DNA of 64,000 bases from Marinobacter panjinensis (GCF_005298175.1 NZ_SZYH01000001.1:186001-250000); one strand, 5' to 3'. Positions 42,194 through 51,308 are shown, counted from the first letter of the stretch. Translations and numbers: made by a program. The notes: a model not told the origin generated them from the letters alone.

Positions 42194-42889
42194 TTAACCG
42201 CACTTACTATCGCCACAAGACAGACAAGTCGCACACCCGTCCATCACGATCACCGCCTTGGTGCTGCACTTGCCACACATGGTGGCGTTGGGCGGGAAAT
42301 CGCTGGCTTTGTCGTCGTTGGTGGCCGTGCTGTGGCTGGCTTCGAATTCGGCGCGCTTTTCGGCGAGGATGCGCTTGGTGGTTTCACTCATTTCCTCGCT
42401 TTCCAGCAGGCCGATGGCCTTCAGGTGCTTCTCGATCACGGCGCCGATTTCAGCCACCAGGGAGGGCATGAATACGCCGCCTTTCTTGAAGTAGCCGCCG
42501 TTGGGGTCGTACACGCTGCGCAGCTCTTCCACCAGGAAGGTTACGTCGCCCCCCTTGCGGAATACCGCAGAGATTACGCGGGTGAGGGCGATAACCCACT
42601 GGAAGTGTTCCATGGACTTGGAGTTGATGAACACTTCGTACGGCTGCCGGCTTTCGTGGTCGGTGCCTTCGTTGAGCAGGATGTCATTGATGGTGATGTA
42701 CATCGCGTGCTCGGCGATCGGCGGCTTGATCTTGTAGGTGGTGCCCAGCAGGAAGTCCGGCCGTTCGATGTATTCATTCATCTGAACGGGCTTGGTTTCC
42801 GCCTGCACCGGTGGCTGGTGCTCGCTGGCTATTGGGTCGGCTTTCTTGACGCGGTAGCCGACGATTTTGTTGGTAATTTTAACTGTCAT
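42194..42889 (-). CDS. nrdJb: B12-dependent ribonucleotide reductase, C-terminal subunit NrdJb
   Basis: A 231-aa protein matching the separate small piece of the class II enzyme in Pseudomonas. 'PDFLLGTTYKIKPPIAEHAMYITINDILLNEG' begins the TSCPD-domain region, 'FEVFINSKSMEHFQWV-ALTRVISAVFRKGGDVTFLVEELRSVYDPNGGYF' continues it, and the end 'MCGKCSTKAVIVMDGCATCLSCGDSKCG' has the redox-active and zinc-ribbon-like cysteines that re-reduce the active site. It follows nrdJa by 30 bases. Length agrees with the Pseudomonas NrdJb (about 230 aa, from memory). Confidence 0.9.
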   Translation of the reverse strand: MTVKITNKIVGYRVKKADPIASEHQPPVQAETKPVQMNEYIERPDFLLGTTYKIKPPIAEHAMYITINDILLNEGTDHESRQPYEVFINSKSMEHFQWVIALTRVISAVFRKGGDVTFLVEELRSVYDPNGGYFKKGGVFMPSLVAEIGAVIEKHLKAIGLLESEEMSETTKRILAEKRAEFEASHSTATNDDKASDFPPNATMCGKCSTKAVIVMDGCATCLSCGDSKCG

Positions 42890-42919
42890 GGTCTTGTGTC
42901 CTGTGTCGGTTGTACCGGA

Positions 42920-45058
42920 TCAATATTTGCCGTAGGTGCCTTCTTTAAGCGCATCGAAGAGGTTGGCGGCGTTGTGGATTTCGCCGTCGTACTCCACTTC
43001 TTCGTTGCCCTTGAGGGTCACTTTGCTGCCATCGTCCAGGGTGAACTCGTACAGGGTGTTTTCCAGATCTTTTTCCTGGACGAGTACGCCCTGGAAGGCT
43101 TCCGGGTTGAAGCGGAAGGTGGTGCAACCCTTCAGGCCCTTGTCGTAGGCATACATGTAGATGTCTTTGAAGTCCGGGTACGCAAAGTCCTGCGGCACGT
43201 TGGCGGTCTTGGAGATGGACGAGTCCACCCACAGTTGCGCCGCGGCCTGGATGTCCACGTGCTGCGCCGGCGTCACGTCTTCAGACGTGGTGAAGTAGGG
43301 CGGCAGGCGCTTGTCTTCTTCTTCGGAGAAGGGCATGGCACCGGGGTTGACCAGGTGGCGGTAGGCCAGCAGCTCGAAGGAGAAAACGTCGACTTTTTCC
43401 TTGGTCTTGCGTCCTTCGCGGATGATGTTGCGCGCGTAGTGGTGCGAGAAGCTCGGCTCGATGCCGTTACTGGCGTTGTTGGCCAGTGACAGGCTGATGG
43501 TGCCGGTGGGCGCGATGGAGGTGTGGTGTGTGAAGCGACCACCTTTCTCGGCCAGCTGCTCGATCAGCTCCGGCTCTACACCGGCAATCTGCTGCATGTA
43601 GCGGCTGTATTTGGCGTGCAGCACCTTGCCCTTGAGCTTGTCGCCGAGTTTGTAGCCGTCTTTGGACAGCTGCGGGCACTTGGTCAGCATCTTCGGGGTT
43701 ACTTCAAACTCGTCGTCCATGATCGGCGCCGGGCCTTTCTCTTCGGCCAGGGCCAGGGACTGGCGCCAGCCTTCTATGGCCATCTCGCGTACAACGTCTT
43801 CGGTGAACTGTACGGATTCGGCAGAACCGTAAGGCATACGCAGCATGGCGAGGGTGGAACCCAGACCGAGGATGCCCATGCCGTGGCGGCGCTTGTAGGT
43901 GATTTCGTGGCGCTGTTCTTCCAGCGGCAGGCCGTTGATTTCCACCACGTTGTCCAGCATGCGGGTGAAGATGCCTACAACCTTGCGGTACTTCTCATAG
44001 TTGAAGCTGGCCTTGTCGGTGAACGGGTAGTCGACGAACATGGTCAGGTTCACCGAGCCCAGCAGGCAGCTGCCGTACGGGGGCAGGGGCTGCTCGCCAC
44101 AGGGATTGGTGGCGCGGATGTCTTCGCAGAACCAGTTGTTGTTCATCTGGTTGACCTTGTCGATCAGGATGAACCCTGGCTCGGCGTAGTCGTAGGTGCT
44201 GGTCATGATGGTGTCCCAGATGAACTGGGCTTTCAGGGTGCGGTAGATCTTGCACGCCACCTTGCCTTCGTCGTTGACCACGTAGCCTTTCTGGATCGGG
44301 AAGTCGCGGTATACAAACTGGCTGGGGTCGTTCAGGTCCAAGCCTTCGTCGGCGGCTTCTTTTTCGGTCACGGGGAAAGACAGGTGCCAGTCGTCGTTGT
44401 TGCGCACGGCTTCGATGAAGTCTTCGGTGATCAGCAGTGACAGGTTGAACTGGCGCAGGCGGCCGTCTTCACGCTTGGCCTGGATGAAGTCGATGACATC
44501 CGGGTGGTGTACGTCGAACGTGGCCATCTGGGCACCACGGCGTCCACCGGCGGAGGACACGGTGAAACACATGCGGTCGAAGATATCCATGAACGACAGC
44601 GGGCCGGATGTGGTGGCACCGGCGCCGGCGACGTAGGCACCTTTCGGGCGCAGGGTAGAAAACTCGTAGCCGATGCCGCAGCCTGCTTTCAGGGTCAGGC
44701 CCGCTTCGTGGTTTTTCTCCAGGATGTCGTTCATGGAATCCTGAACGGAGCCGGACACGGTGCAGTTAATGGTGGAGGTGGCCGGTTTGTGGGCCTCTGC
44801 GCCGGCGTTGGAGGTAATGCGGCCAGCCGGGATGGCACCGTGGCGAAGGGCCCAGGCAAAATCCTTCATGTGCTTGGCGCGGTCGGCCTTGTTTTCTACC
44901 TGGGCGAGGGCGGTAGCAACACGGGTATAGGTTGCATCGATGTCCTTGTCGACCGGCTCACCGGTCTTGGTTTTGAGTTGGTACTTGCTGTTCCAGATGT
45001 CCAGCGAAGCTTCCTGCATTGGAATTTTTGTTATCACTGCCTGTGCTTTAGCGTTCAT
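42920..45058 (-). CDS. nrdJa: B12-dependent (class II) ribonucleotide reductase NrdJa
   Basis: 712 aa from the ATG at 45058 (GAGG six bases upstream). The catalytic barrel has 'STINCTVSGSVQDSMNDIL', 'AGCGIGYEFSTLRPKGAYVAGAGATTSGPLSFMDIFDRMC', 'RRGAQMA', and 'ATNPCGEQPLPPYGSC' near residue 318 (the radical cysteine and glutamate of the NxCxE loop). It reduces ribonucleotides using adenosylcobalamin, with or without oxygen. The C-terminal TSCPD part is separate (NrdJb), as in Pseudomonas. The 600-base upstream region holds two NrdR-type boxes. Confidence 0.93.
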   Translation of the reverse strand: MNAKAQAVITKIPMQEASLDIWNSKYQLKTKTGEPVDKDIDATYTRVATALAQVENKADRAKHMKDFAWALRHGAIPAGRITSNAGAEAHKPATSTINCTVSGSVQDSMNDILEKNHEAGLTLKAGCGIGYEFSTLRPKGAYVAGAGATTSGPLSFMDIFDRMCFTVSSAGGRRGAQMATFDVHHPDVIDFIQAKREDGRLRQFNLSLLITEDFIEAVRNNDDWHLSFPVTEKEAADEGLDLNDPSQFVYRDFPIQKGYVVNDEGKVACKIYRTLKAQFIWDTIMTSTYDYAEPGFILIDKVNQMNNNWFCEDIRATNPCGEQPLPPYGSCLLGSVNLTMFVDYPFTDKASFNYEKYRKVVGIFTRMLDNVVEINGLPLEEQRHEITYKRRHGMGILGLGSTLAMLRMPYGSAESVQFTEDVVREMAIEGWRQSLALAEEKGPAPIMDDEFEVTPKMLTKCPQLSKDGYKLGDKLKGKVLHAKYSRYMQQIAGVEPELIEQLAEKGGRFTHHTSIAPTGTISLSLANNASNGIEPSFSHHYARNIIREGRKTKEKVDVFSFELLAYRHLVNPGAMPFSEEEDKRLPPYFTTSEDVTPAQHVDIQAAAQLWVDSSISKTANVPQDFAYPDFKDIYMYAYDKGLKGCTTFRFNPEAFQGVLVQEKDLENTLYEFTLDDGSKVTLKGNEEVEYDGEIHNAANLFDALKEGTYGKY

Positions 45059-45180
45059 TACTGCCCTCGAATGTCCGTTATGTCTTTCGGTGGCCGCTGC
45101 GAGCCGCAGCCGGCCATACCCCATGTGTGTCGCTAAAATGTGCGCAGCCTGGAAGGCTGTTGTGCTTCAGATCCGTTCAA

Positions 45181-45196
45181 ACACTAGATCTGGTGT
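45181..45196. promoter_or_regulatory. Possible NrdR box (lone palindrome)
   Basis: ACACTAGATCTGGTGT closely matches the ACACWATATATWGTGT-type NrdR consensus and is nearly symmetric. It has no partner at 31-32 bases, unlike the pair below, so it is less certain. Confidence 0.4.
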
Positions 45197-45313
45197 TTTT
45201 CTTGCCCGCTATCCGCACCGGAAAGGGCGTAATAGCGGGGTTTCAGGAAAGAGGGTCACCCGGTTTTCGTGGTCTCTCCGCTTACGGTTCTCTTGTGAGC
45301 GGTACTCGAGAGA

Positions 45314-45329
45314 AACCCTATATATGGGT
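45314..45329. promoter_or_regulatory. NrdR box 1
   Basis: AACCCTATATATGGGT, an AT-centred palindrome of NrdR type. Its right half-site lies exactly 32 bases from that of box 2, the three-turn spacing seen for NrdR sites before ribonucleotide reductase genes. Confidence 0.6.
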
Positions 45330-45345
45330 GATTATGGATCGAGTA

Positions 45346-45361
45346 TAACAGGATATAGTGT
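45346..45361. promoter_or_regulatory. NrdR box 2
   Basis: TAACAGGATATAGTGT, with a strong right half (ATATAGTGT) and a weaker left half. Tandem to box 1. Confidence 0.6.
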
Positions 45362-45653
45362 TCTGTGAATAAGAAGACAACTATAGAACGTGGCTGATAG
45401 CGTAAGAAAATCAATGAAGGAATGCTTGAAAATCGGGAAAGGCCTGTCAAAACGCGATATTGAAGGGGGTTGCGAGAAACCACTAGATGTTGTGGTTAAA
45501 AACTGTGCAGGGAAAACCTGAAAAAAAGTTCATGAAGTCAGTTAAATGTGACCGGTGCACGTACCCGTTTTATACCTGTCGTTAAAGTAGTGATGTGGAG
45601 TCGTGTGTGGTAGTGGCCCACAGGAAGGACAACTACTAAAAAGGAACATAATA

Positions 45654-46463
45654 ATGAAAGGCCTGAAACGAACACTGCTAGCGCTGGGCGTCGCAGGGTT
45701 GCCTGCTGCCGCAATGGCAGACATAGTCATGCTGGATGACAGCACGATGGGGAATATTACCGGTCAATCCGGTGTGTCCATTGAGCTGGAAACCAAAATC
45801 AATATTGACCGCTTCATCTATACCGATGAAGGGTCGCTGACTGTCAGTGATATCAGTATTGGTGGTGCCGAGCGCACTGACTTCTTTGGCTTCAATGGCC
45901 TGGGTGGGCCGGATGCAAACGACCTGCTGGATAATATACGCATCGACATTGACGTTCTTGCCGACGGTGATGCCGCGATCAATATCCAGCCCCAATACTT
46001 TAATGCTGTCGATTTCCGCATCACCTCCGGTGCGTGGGAGTTGTGGGGCCAGAGTGGCCAGAACACTGCCCTGATGGACAACCTGTTCATTGAAGGTGTT
46101 ATGGGCCGTGGTTCAATTCATGTAGACACAGACACCGACGTTATGCGGCTGCGTTCGGCGTTCGCCATTGAAGTGATGGACTTCGATGTGCCCTTTGCGG
46201 CGATTGGCGTTCGTGGACTCTCTCTGACCGGCGCGGACTACGACAAAACCTTCCCGAGTGTGCTGGACCTGTTTGCCGAGGTGGATCTTTATATCTACCA
46301 CGGGATGAGTGCAGACGGCGGCTCGTCGCTGGCGATCGATATGCCCAGCTTTGCGGCGGATATCGGGATGCAGGAGGTGATTGTGGGGCAGGCTTCCATC
46401 GGCCAGATCTTCATTGATGACCTGGCGATCACTAATACTCAGATGCGGATATACGGCCACTAA
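45654..46463 (+). CDS. Exported DUF6160-like protein
   Basis: 269 aa from the ATG at 45654 (AAAAGGAA upstream); the open frame extends 17 codons further up with no signal. Signal peptide 'LKRTLLALGVAGLPAAAMAD'. The mature start 'IVMLDDSTMGNITGQSGVSIEL' is the pattern of DUF6160 proteins (also found at the start of FilA-type proteins in Acinetobacter), followed by long beta-rich repeats of the 'ISIGG', 'IRIDIDVLADGDAAINI', 'IGVRGLSLTG' and 'IGQIFIDDLAITNTQMRIYGH' type. Probably forms a surface or periplasmic fibre; function unknown. Confidence 0.7.
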   Translation: MKGLKRTLLALGVAGLPAAAMADIVMLDDSTMGNITGQSGVSIELETKINIDRFIYTDEGSLTVSDISIGGAERTDFFGFNGLGGPDANDLLDNIRIDIDVLADGDAAINIQPQYFNAVDFRITSGAWELWGQSGQNTALMDNLFIEGVMGRGSIHVDTDTDVMRLRSAFAIEVMDFDVPFAAIGVRGLSLTGADYDKTFPSVLDLFAEVDLYIYHGMSADGGSSLAIDMPSFAADIGMQEVIVGQASIGQIFIDDLAITNTQMRIYGH

Positions 46464-46472
46464 TGGCCAGTT

Positions 46473-46503
46473 ATCTGCGGGGCAGATGGTATGCCCCGCA
46501 GAT
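46473..46503. terminator. Convergent hairpin after the DUF6160-like gene
   Basis: Perfect 11-base stem ATCTGCGGGGC / GCCCCGCAGAT with a 9-base loop between the stops of the plus-strand DUF6160-like gene and the minus-strand ABC ATPase gene. No T-run, but its position fits a bidirectional terminator. Confidence 0.65.
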
Positions 46504-46522
46504 CCTGTGACAGATTGCGGGA

Positions 46523-47317
46523 TCAGCCCAGCAGTAGGCTGTCGTCAGTAATTTCAAGCCCGCGCTGCTTCTCGAACAGCTCCAGCAGATCTTTCACTTC
46601 CAGCCCTTCGCGGTCTTTGCCGGCAATATCGAACACCACCTGGCCCTGATGCAGCATTACCGTGCGGTCGCCGACTTCCAGCGCCTGTTTCATGCTGTGG
46701 GTGACCATCAGTGCGGTGAGCTTCTGCTCCTTGATGATCTGGGTGGTCAGTGCCAGCACGAAGGCCGCGGTTTTCGGGTCCAGCGCGGCGGTGTGTTCGT
46801 CCAGCAGCAGGATGGCGGAGGGCGTCAGGCTGGCCATCAGCAGGCTTACGGCCTGGCGCTGGCCGCCGGAGAGCAGGCCCATCTTGTCGCCCAGGCGGTT
46901 TTCCAGGCCCAGGTTGAGTGAGGCCAGGCTGGTTTTGAACTGGTCCAGGTAGCGGGCTTTGACCGCGGCACTCAACCCGCGCCGTTGGCCACGTTTGATG
47001 GCCAGTGACAGGTTTTCCTCGATGGTCAGGCCTTCGCAGGTACCGGCGAGGGGATCCTGAAAGACCCGCGCCACACTGCCCGCCCGTTTATAGGTGGGCA
47101 GCTTGGTGACGTCCTGGTTGTCGACGATGATCTTGCCGCTGTCGACCATCACTTCGCCGGCGAGGGCGTTAAGGAATGTGGATTTGCCAGCGCCATTGCT
47201 GCCAATAACGGTGACAAATTCACCCTGGTGAACCGTCAGGCTCATGCCGCGCAGGGCGGGGTTTTCAAGGGGCGTTCCCTTGCCGAAGGTCAGTTTCAGA
47301 TCGGTTGCTGTAATCAT
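46523..47317 (-). CDS. ABC transporter ATP-binding protein (TrpX-type system)
   Basis: 264 aa from the ATG at 47317 (GGGGGA four bases upstream). Walker A 'GSNGAGKST', signature 'LLSGGQRQA', and Walker B 'ILLLDEHTAALDP' (DEH instead of DEP, as is usual for COG1101), H-loop 'VTHSMKQAL'. The cytoplasmic engine of the importer formed with the permease and binding protein upstream. Starts 10 bases after the permease stop, so cotranscribed. Confidence 0.87.
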   Translation of the reverse strand: MITATDLKLTFGKGTPLENPALRGMSLTVHQGEFVTVIGSNGAGKSTFLNALAGEVMVDSGKIIVDNQDVTKLPTYKRAGSVARVFQDPLAGTCEGLTIEENLSLAIKRGQRRGLSAAVKARYLDQFKTSLASLNLGLENRLGDKMGLLSGGQRQAVSLLMASLTPSAILLLDEHTAALDPKTAAFVLALTTQIIKEQKLTALMVTHSMKQALEVGDRTVMLHQGQVVFDIAGKDREGLEVKDLLELFEKQRGLEITDDSLLLG

Positions 47318-47327
47318 GAGTCCCCCT

Positions 47328-48230
47328 TCAGGCCTTGTTGCGGGTAAACCGCGCGACAACGGACGAGCGAACACCGGGTAGCACAATGGCCAGGGTGACC
47401 AGTACCGCGGTAATGAGGTTCAGGTCCTGGGCCTGCAGGCCCAGGAAGTCCGCATTAAGTGCCAGGGCAATGGCCAGCCGGTAAATGATGGCGCCGATCA
47501 CGCAGGCGATCAGGGCCCGGACAACGCTGGAGGGTGTCAGTACGGCTTCACCACCGATCAGCGAGGCCAGGCCAATCACGATCACCCCCACCCCCATGGT
47601 GACGTCTGCCGCGCCCTGGCTCTGGGCGAACAGAGCCCCTGCCAGGCCGACGAGGCCGTTGGACAGGGCCACACCCAGCACGATCATGGCGCCGGTGGCG
47701 ATACCCTGGGCCCGGGCCATTCTCGGGTTGGCACCGGTGGCGCGCATGGCCAGGCCGGTCTCGGATTTCATGAAGCGCCACAGTAATACCAGGCCCACCA
47801 GAACCACCAGGGTAAACAGCAGCACAGGCACCTGGTGGTATTCCAGGTCCAGGTTGTACCAGGGGGTGAGCACCGTTTCTTCGGTCAACAGGGCAATGTT
47901 GGGCCGGCCCATAATCCGCAGGTTCACCGAATAGAGCGCAATCATGGTGAGGATAGAGGCCAACAGGTTGAGGATGTTGAGCTTGACGTTGAGTAGTGCC
48001 GTCACGGCACCGGCGCCCATGCCGGCAATCACTGCAGCGCCGGTGGCCAGCCAGGGGTTCACGCCCTCGATGATAAGGACTGCAGCAACAGCAGCACCCA
48101 GGGGAAAGCTGCCGTCCACCGTCAGGTCCGGGAAATCGAGCACGCGAAAGGAGATGTAGATACCGAAGGCGACCAGGCCGTAGATAAGGCCGGTTTCAAT
48201 GGCGCCGTAGAACGCAATATTGCTAAGCAT
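47328..48230 (-). CDS. ABC transporter permease (COG4120-like)
   Basis: A 300-aa protein with eight or so membrane segments, beginning 'MLSNIAFYGAIETGLIYGLVAFGIYISFRVLDFPDLTVDGSFPLGAAVAAVL'. The 'DFPDLTVDGSFPLG' motif marks this permease family, whose substrate in Streptococcus relatives is tryptophan (the TrpXYZ system). 'SETGLAMRATGANPRMARAQGI' is the coupling-helix region. Follows the binding-protein gene with a hairpin in between. Start has a weak ribosome binding site. Confidence 0.87.
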   Translation of the reverse strand: MLSNIAFYGAIETGLIYGLVAFGIYISFRVLDFPDLTVDGSFPLGAAVAAVLIIEGVNPWLATGAAVIAGMGAGAVTALLNVKLNILNLLASILTMIALYSVNLRIMGRPNIALLTEETVLTPWYNLDLEYHQVPVLLFTLVVLVGLVLLWRFMKSETGLAMRATGANPRMARAQGIATGAMIVLGVALSNGLVGLAGALFAQSQGAADVTMGVGVIVIGLASLIGGEAVLTPSSVVRALIACVIGAIIYRLAIALALNADFLGLQAQDLNLITAVLVTLAIVLPGVRSSVVARFTRNKA

Positions 48231-48254
48231 GGGGAAGGTTCACCGTAAATGAAA

Positions 48255-48281
48255 ACGGGCAGCCCTTGTGAGGCCGCCCGT
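48255..48281 (-). terminator. Hairpin between binding-protein and permease genes
   Basis: On the minus strand ACGGGCGGCC...GGGCTGCCCGT forms a stem (one mismatch) followed by TTTTCATTT. It sits 10 bases after the binding-protein stop and about 25 bases before the permease start. It probably lowers expression of the downstream genes. Confidence 0.6.
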
Positions 48282-48291
48282 GAACAGTGTG

Positions 48292-49266
48292 TTATTGGTC
48301 GCTGTTTACGACTTCTTTCGCGTCGCTGATCAGGTCGTCGGACAGGGTAATGCCCATACGTTCTGCAGCAGCGGGATTCACGAACAGTTCCAGAGTGTCG
48401 ACCGATTCCACGTCCATGTCGCCGGGGTTGGCGCCTTCAAGGATGCGGGCAACCATGGCGCCGGTCTGGCGGCCGTGGTCGTAGTAGTCGAACCCGAGGG
48501 CGGCAACGGCACCGCGGCCAACGGTCGCCGTGTCTGCAGCGAATACCGGGATGCTGGCGCGCTCGCCGACTGAAATCACCGCTTCTACGGCGCTGATCAC
48601 GGTGTTGTCGGTGGTCAGGTAGATGGCGTCTGCCTTGCCGACCAGGGAGCGGGCGGCACCAAGCACTTCGGAGGTCTTGGTAGCGGCGGCTTTCACCAGT
48701 TCCATGCCGCGGGCGGCCAGGCGTTCTTCCAGCAGCTCCACCAGTGCTACGGCGTTGGCTTCACCGGGGTTGTAGACAGTACCGATGCGCTTGGCATCCG
48801 GAACCACCCGTTCGAGCAGGTCCAGGTGGCTTTCGATAGGCAGCATGTCGGTTACGCCGGTAATGTTGGCGCCGGGGGCCTTCAGGCTTTTGACCAGTTT
48901 CGCGCCTACGGGGTCGGTGACTGCCGAGAACACCACCGGGGTCTTGCGGGCAGCAGCGGCCATGGTCTGCGCGGACGGGGTGGCAATGGCAACGATCACG
49001 TCGGGGCCTTCCCCTACAAACTTGCGGGCAATCTGTGAGGCGATCGCGGAGTTGCCCTGGGCGCTTTCGTGCATGATGCGCAGATTGTCGCCGTCTTTGT
49101 ATCCCTTCTCTTCCAGCTCGTCCCTGACTCCCTGGTACACCGCGTCCAGCGCCGGGTGCTCTACAATCTGGGTGATGGCAACCACACGTTGGTCATCCGC
49201 CTGGGCCATAGTAGCCAGTGCCAGCAGGGCCGTACCCAGCAGCGTGCGCAGAATTCTGTTGGCCAT
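48292..49266 (-). CDS. ABC transporter substrate-binding protein (TrpX-type)
   Basis: A 324-aa protein with a signal peptide (LLGTALLALATMAQA). 'VVAITQIVEHPALDAVYQGVRDELEEKGYKDGDNLRIMHESAQGNSAIASQIARKFVGEGPDVIVAIATPSAQTMAAA' is the ABC_sub_bind / COG2984 pattern, with the 'VEHPALD' motif. In Gram-positive relatives the system binds tryptophan; marine proteobacterial ligands are not established. First gene of a three-gene import operon. Divergent from the acyl-CoA synthetase. Confidence 0.87.
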   Translation of the reverse strand: MANRILRTLLGTALLALATMAQADDQRVVAITQIVEHPALDAVYQGVRDELEEKGYKDGDNLRIMHESAQGNSAIASQIARKFVGEGPDVIVAIATPSAQTMAAAARKTPVVFSAVTDPVGAKLVKSLKAPGANITGVTDMLPIESHLDLLERVVPDAKRIGTVYNPGEANAVALVELLEERLAARGMELVKAAATKTSEVLGAARSLVGKADAIYLTTDNTVISAVEAVISVGERASIPVFAADTATVGRGAVAALGFDYYDHGRQTGAMVARILEGANPGDMDVESVDTLELFVNPAAAERMGITLSDDLISDAKEVVNSDQ

Positions 49267-49573
49267 AAGCCGGTCTCTCGAGTCAGTTCAAAATGTGTGG
49301 CGCGACCTGAGTGTTATCCGAGTGTCGAACGCCCGTTTAATAACGGGGCGGGAGTTTATCACAGGCTATTGGCTTGCGGGGTAAGGGAAGGTACCTTATT
49401 GGTCAATTTCAGGGGGATAACCTGAAGTTAGAATAGGTTTGATGGGGAATAGTTTTATTTACATCACGTTTTGACGGGTAATGTTGTGTTGAAATAGGCT
49501 ACTAAAGTCGAATACGCAAAATCCCTTACAAGAATAACCCGATAATTCGAATAACACACTGCAAGGAAGGTTC
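49267..49573. other. Divergent promoter region
   Basis: 307 bases between the start of the TrpX-type gene (minus) and the acyl-CoA synthetase (plus). It contains AACCT...AGGTT (about 49420-49440), an inverted repeat of unknown meaning, and AT-rich stretches. No gene seen. Confidence 0.4.
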
Positions 49574-51241
49574 ATGGACACCACTAACAAACTCCCCCTG
49601 GATATGCTCTATCACTGGGAAACCGCCAAGGCGGACACCCTTTACATGACACAGCCAATCGGCGACGGCAAAGTTGTTGAATACACCTGGAAACGCGCCG
49701 TGGACGAAGCCCGCCGAATGGCGTCGTACCTCAAATCCCTGAACCTGCCGGAGAAGAGCCGGGTGGGGATTATCTCCAAGAACTGTGCCCAGTGGATTAT
49801 GTCGGACTGGGCCATCTGGATGGCCGGCCATATTTCCGTACCGCTGTATCCCACGCTGAACGCGGATACCGTGAACTACATTCTCAATCACAGTGAATGT
49901 GAGGTTCTGTTCGTCGGCAAGCTGGACGACTGGGACATGATGAAGTCCGGCGTGCCGGAGAGCGTGCGTTGCGTGTCTTACCCGCTGAGCCCGCCCAATG
50001 ATTTTGAAACCTGGGACGACATTGTAGGCAAGTTCCCGCCGCTGGAAGAAAACACCCGCCGTGATGCTGATGAGCTGGCCACCATTGTGTACACCTCCGG
50101 CAGCACGGGGCGCCCGAAGGGTGTCATGCTGAGTTTCGGCAACATGGCCTTTGCTGCCGAAGGCGGCATGGAAGTGCTGAAGGTTGGTTCTGACGAGCGC
50201 ATGCTTTCCTATCTGCCGCTCGCTCACGTCTTTGAGCGTACCTTTGTGGAACTGGCTTCCCTGTATGCCGGGTTCCAGCTCTACTTCGCCGAGTCTCTCG
50301 ATACCTTTGTGCAGGACCTGCAGCGAGCACAGCCCACGCTGTTCCTCTCTGTTCCGCGCCTGTGGGTGAAGTTCCAGCATGGGGTGCTGCAGAAGCTGCC
50401 CAAAGAGAAGCTGGACAAGCTGCTCAAGGTGCCCCTGCTGAACAGGCTGATCAAGAAGAAGGTGCTCAAGGGCCTTGGCCTGAGCAAGGTCAAGCTGGCC
50501 GGCAGTGGTTCCGCGCCGTTGTCCCATGATGTGCTGGACTGGTACCGCAACCTGGGCCTGGAGTTGCTGGAAGGCTACGGCATGTCCGAGAACTTTGCCT
50601 ATTCCCACATGAACAAGCCGGGCCGTTCGCGCACCGGTTATGTGGGTGAAGCCCTGCCCGGGGTGGAGGTGAAGATCAGCGATGAAGGCGAAATTCTGGT
50701 CAAGAGCCCGGCGACCATGATGGGTTATTACAAGGATGAAGAAAAAACCCGCGAAGCGTTTACCGAGGATGGCTTCCTGAAAACCGGTGACAAAGGCGAA
50801 CTGGACGAGATGGGCCGCCTGAAAATAACCGGACGCATCAAGGAAATCTTCAAGACCAGCAAGGGCAAGTACATCGCCCCGGCGCCGATCGAGAACCGCC
50901 TGATGTCCCACGAAGCTATCGAGATGGTGTGTGTCTCCGGTGCCAACCAGACCCAGCCCCACGCGCTGGTGATGCTGGGCGAGGAAATTCGCCCGAAGAT
51001 GGCTGACGAGGCGTTCCGCCGGGAAATCGAGGAAAGCTTCAAGAAGCTGATCACCGATGTGAACAAGACGGTGGACCCCCACGAGCAGCTGGCGTTTATT
51101 ACGGTGGTCAGTGACGAGTGGTCCATCGAGAACAGCTTCCTGACTCCGACGTTGAAGCTCAAGCGTAATGTGGTTGAGGATGCCTACGGGGAAAAGGTCG
51201 ATAGCTGGTACGCCAAGCGCCAACCTGTTATCTGGCAGTAA
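49574..51241 (+). CDS. Long-chain acyl-CoA synthetase (AMP-binding)
   Basis: A 555-aa adenylate-forming enzyme; GGAAGG before the ATG. P-loop-like 'ATIVYTSGSTGRPKGVMLSFGN' (residues about 172-193), 'YLPLAHVFERTFVELASLY', 'LLEGYGMSEN', 'FLKTGDKGELDEMGRLKITGRIKEIFKTSKGKYIAPAPIE' (the A8 hinge and lysine region), and C-terminal 'SFLTPTLKLKRNVVEDAY' with the catalytic lysine. It activates fatty acids to acyl-CoA. Close to the FadD15/long-chain type with a lid. Followed by a thioesterase-like gene on the same strand. Confidence 0.9.
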   Translation: MDTTNKLPLDMLYHWETAKADTLYMTQPIGDGKVVEYTWKRAVDEARRMASYLKSLNLPEKSRVGIISKNCAQWIMSDWAIWMAGHISVPLYPTLNADTVNYILNHSECEVLFVGKLDDWDMMKSGVPESVRCVSYPLSPPNDFETWDDIVGKFPPLEENTRRDADELATIVYTSGSTGRPKGVMLSFGNMAFAAEGGMEVLKVGSDERMLSYLPLAHVFERTFVELASLYAGFQLYFAESLDTFVQDLQRAQPTLFLSVPRLWVKFQHGVLQKLPKEKLDKLLKVPLLNRLIKKKVLKGLGLSKVKLAGSGSAPLSHDVLDWYRNLGLELLEGYGMSENFAYSHMNKPGRSRTGYVGEALPGVEVKISDEGEILVKSPATMMGYYKDEEKTREAFTEDGFLKTGDKGELDEMGRLKITGRIKEIFKTSKGKYIAPAPIENRLMSHEAIEMVCVSGANQTQPHALVMLGEEIRPKMADEAFRREIEESFKKLITDVNKTVDPHEQLAFITVVSDEWSIENSFLTPTLKLKRNVVEDAYGEKVDSWYAKRQPVIWQ

Positions 51242-51308
51242 ACCGACGTAAGTCGCATAGGGAAAGCGCTGAAACGGGCATAAAATGAGGTCATATTCAG
51301 GAGGGAAT

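Larger units (their letters stand above)
45059..45653. other. nrdJ control region
   Basis: About 595 bases without a gene between nrdJa (minus) and the exported DUF6160-like protein (plus). It contains the tandem NrdR-like sites and a lone palindrome at 45181. No cobalamin riboswitch core was recognised by eye. Confidence 0.6.

Noticed and set aside
41909..44440. Two long plus-strand open frames (526 and 305 codons) across nrdJ
   Set aside because: They are antisense to NrdJa/NrdJb, which show complete catalytic motifs. The Val/Gly/His-rich frames reflect codon bias of the true strand.
45059..45653. Cobalamin riboswitch before the B12-dependent reductase
   Set aside because: No B12-box core could be recognised on the minus strand by eye. 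A covariance-model search would decide it.
49526..51223. A 565-codon open frame on the minus strand opposite the acyl-CoA synthetase
   Set aside because: It mirrors a well-supported AMP-binding gene codon for codon; the minus frame is low complexity in His, Gln and Leu and has no domain or ribosome binding site.
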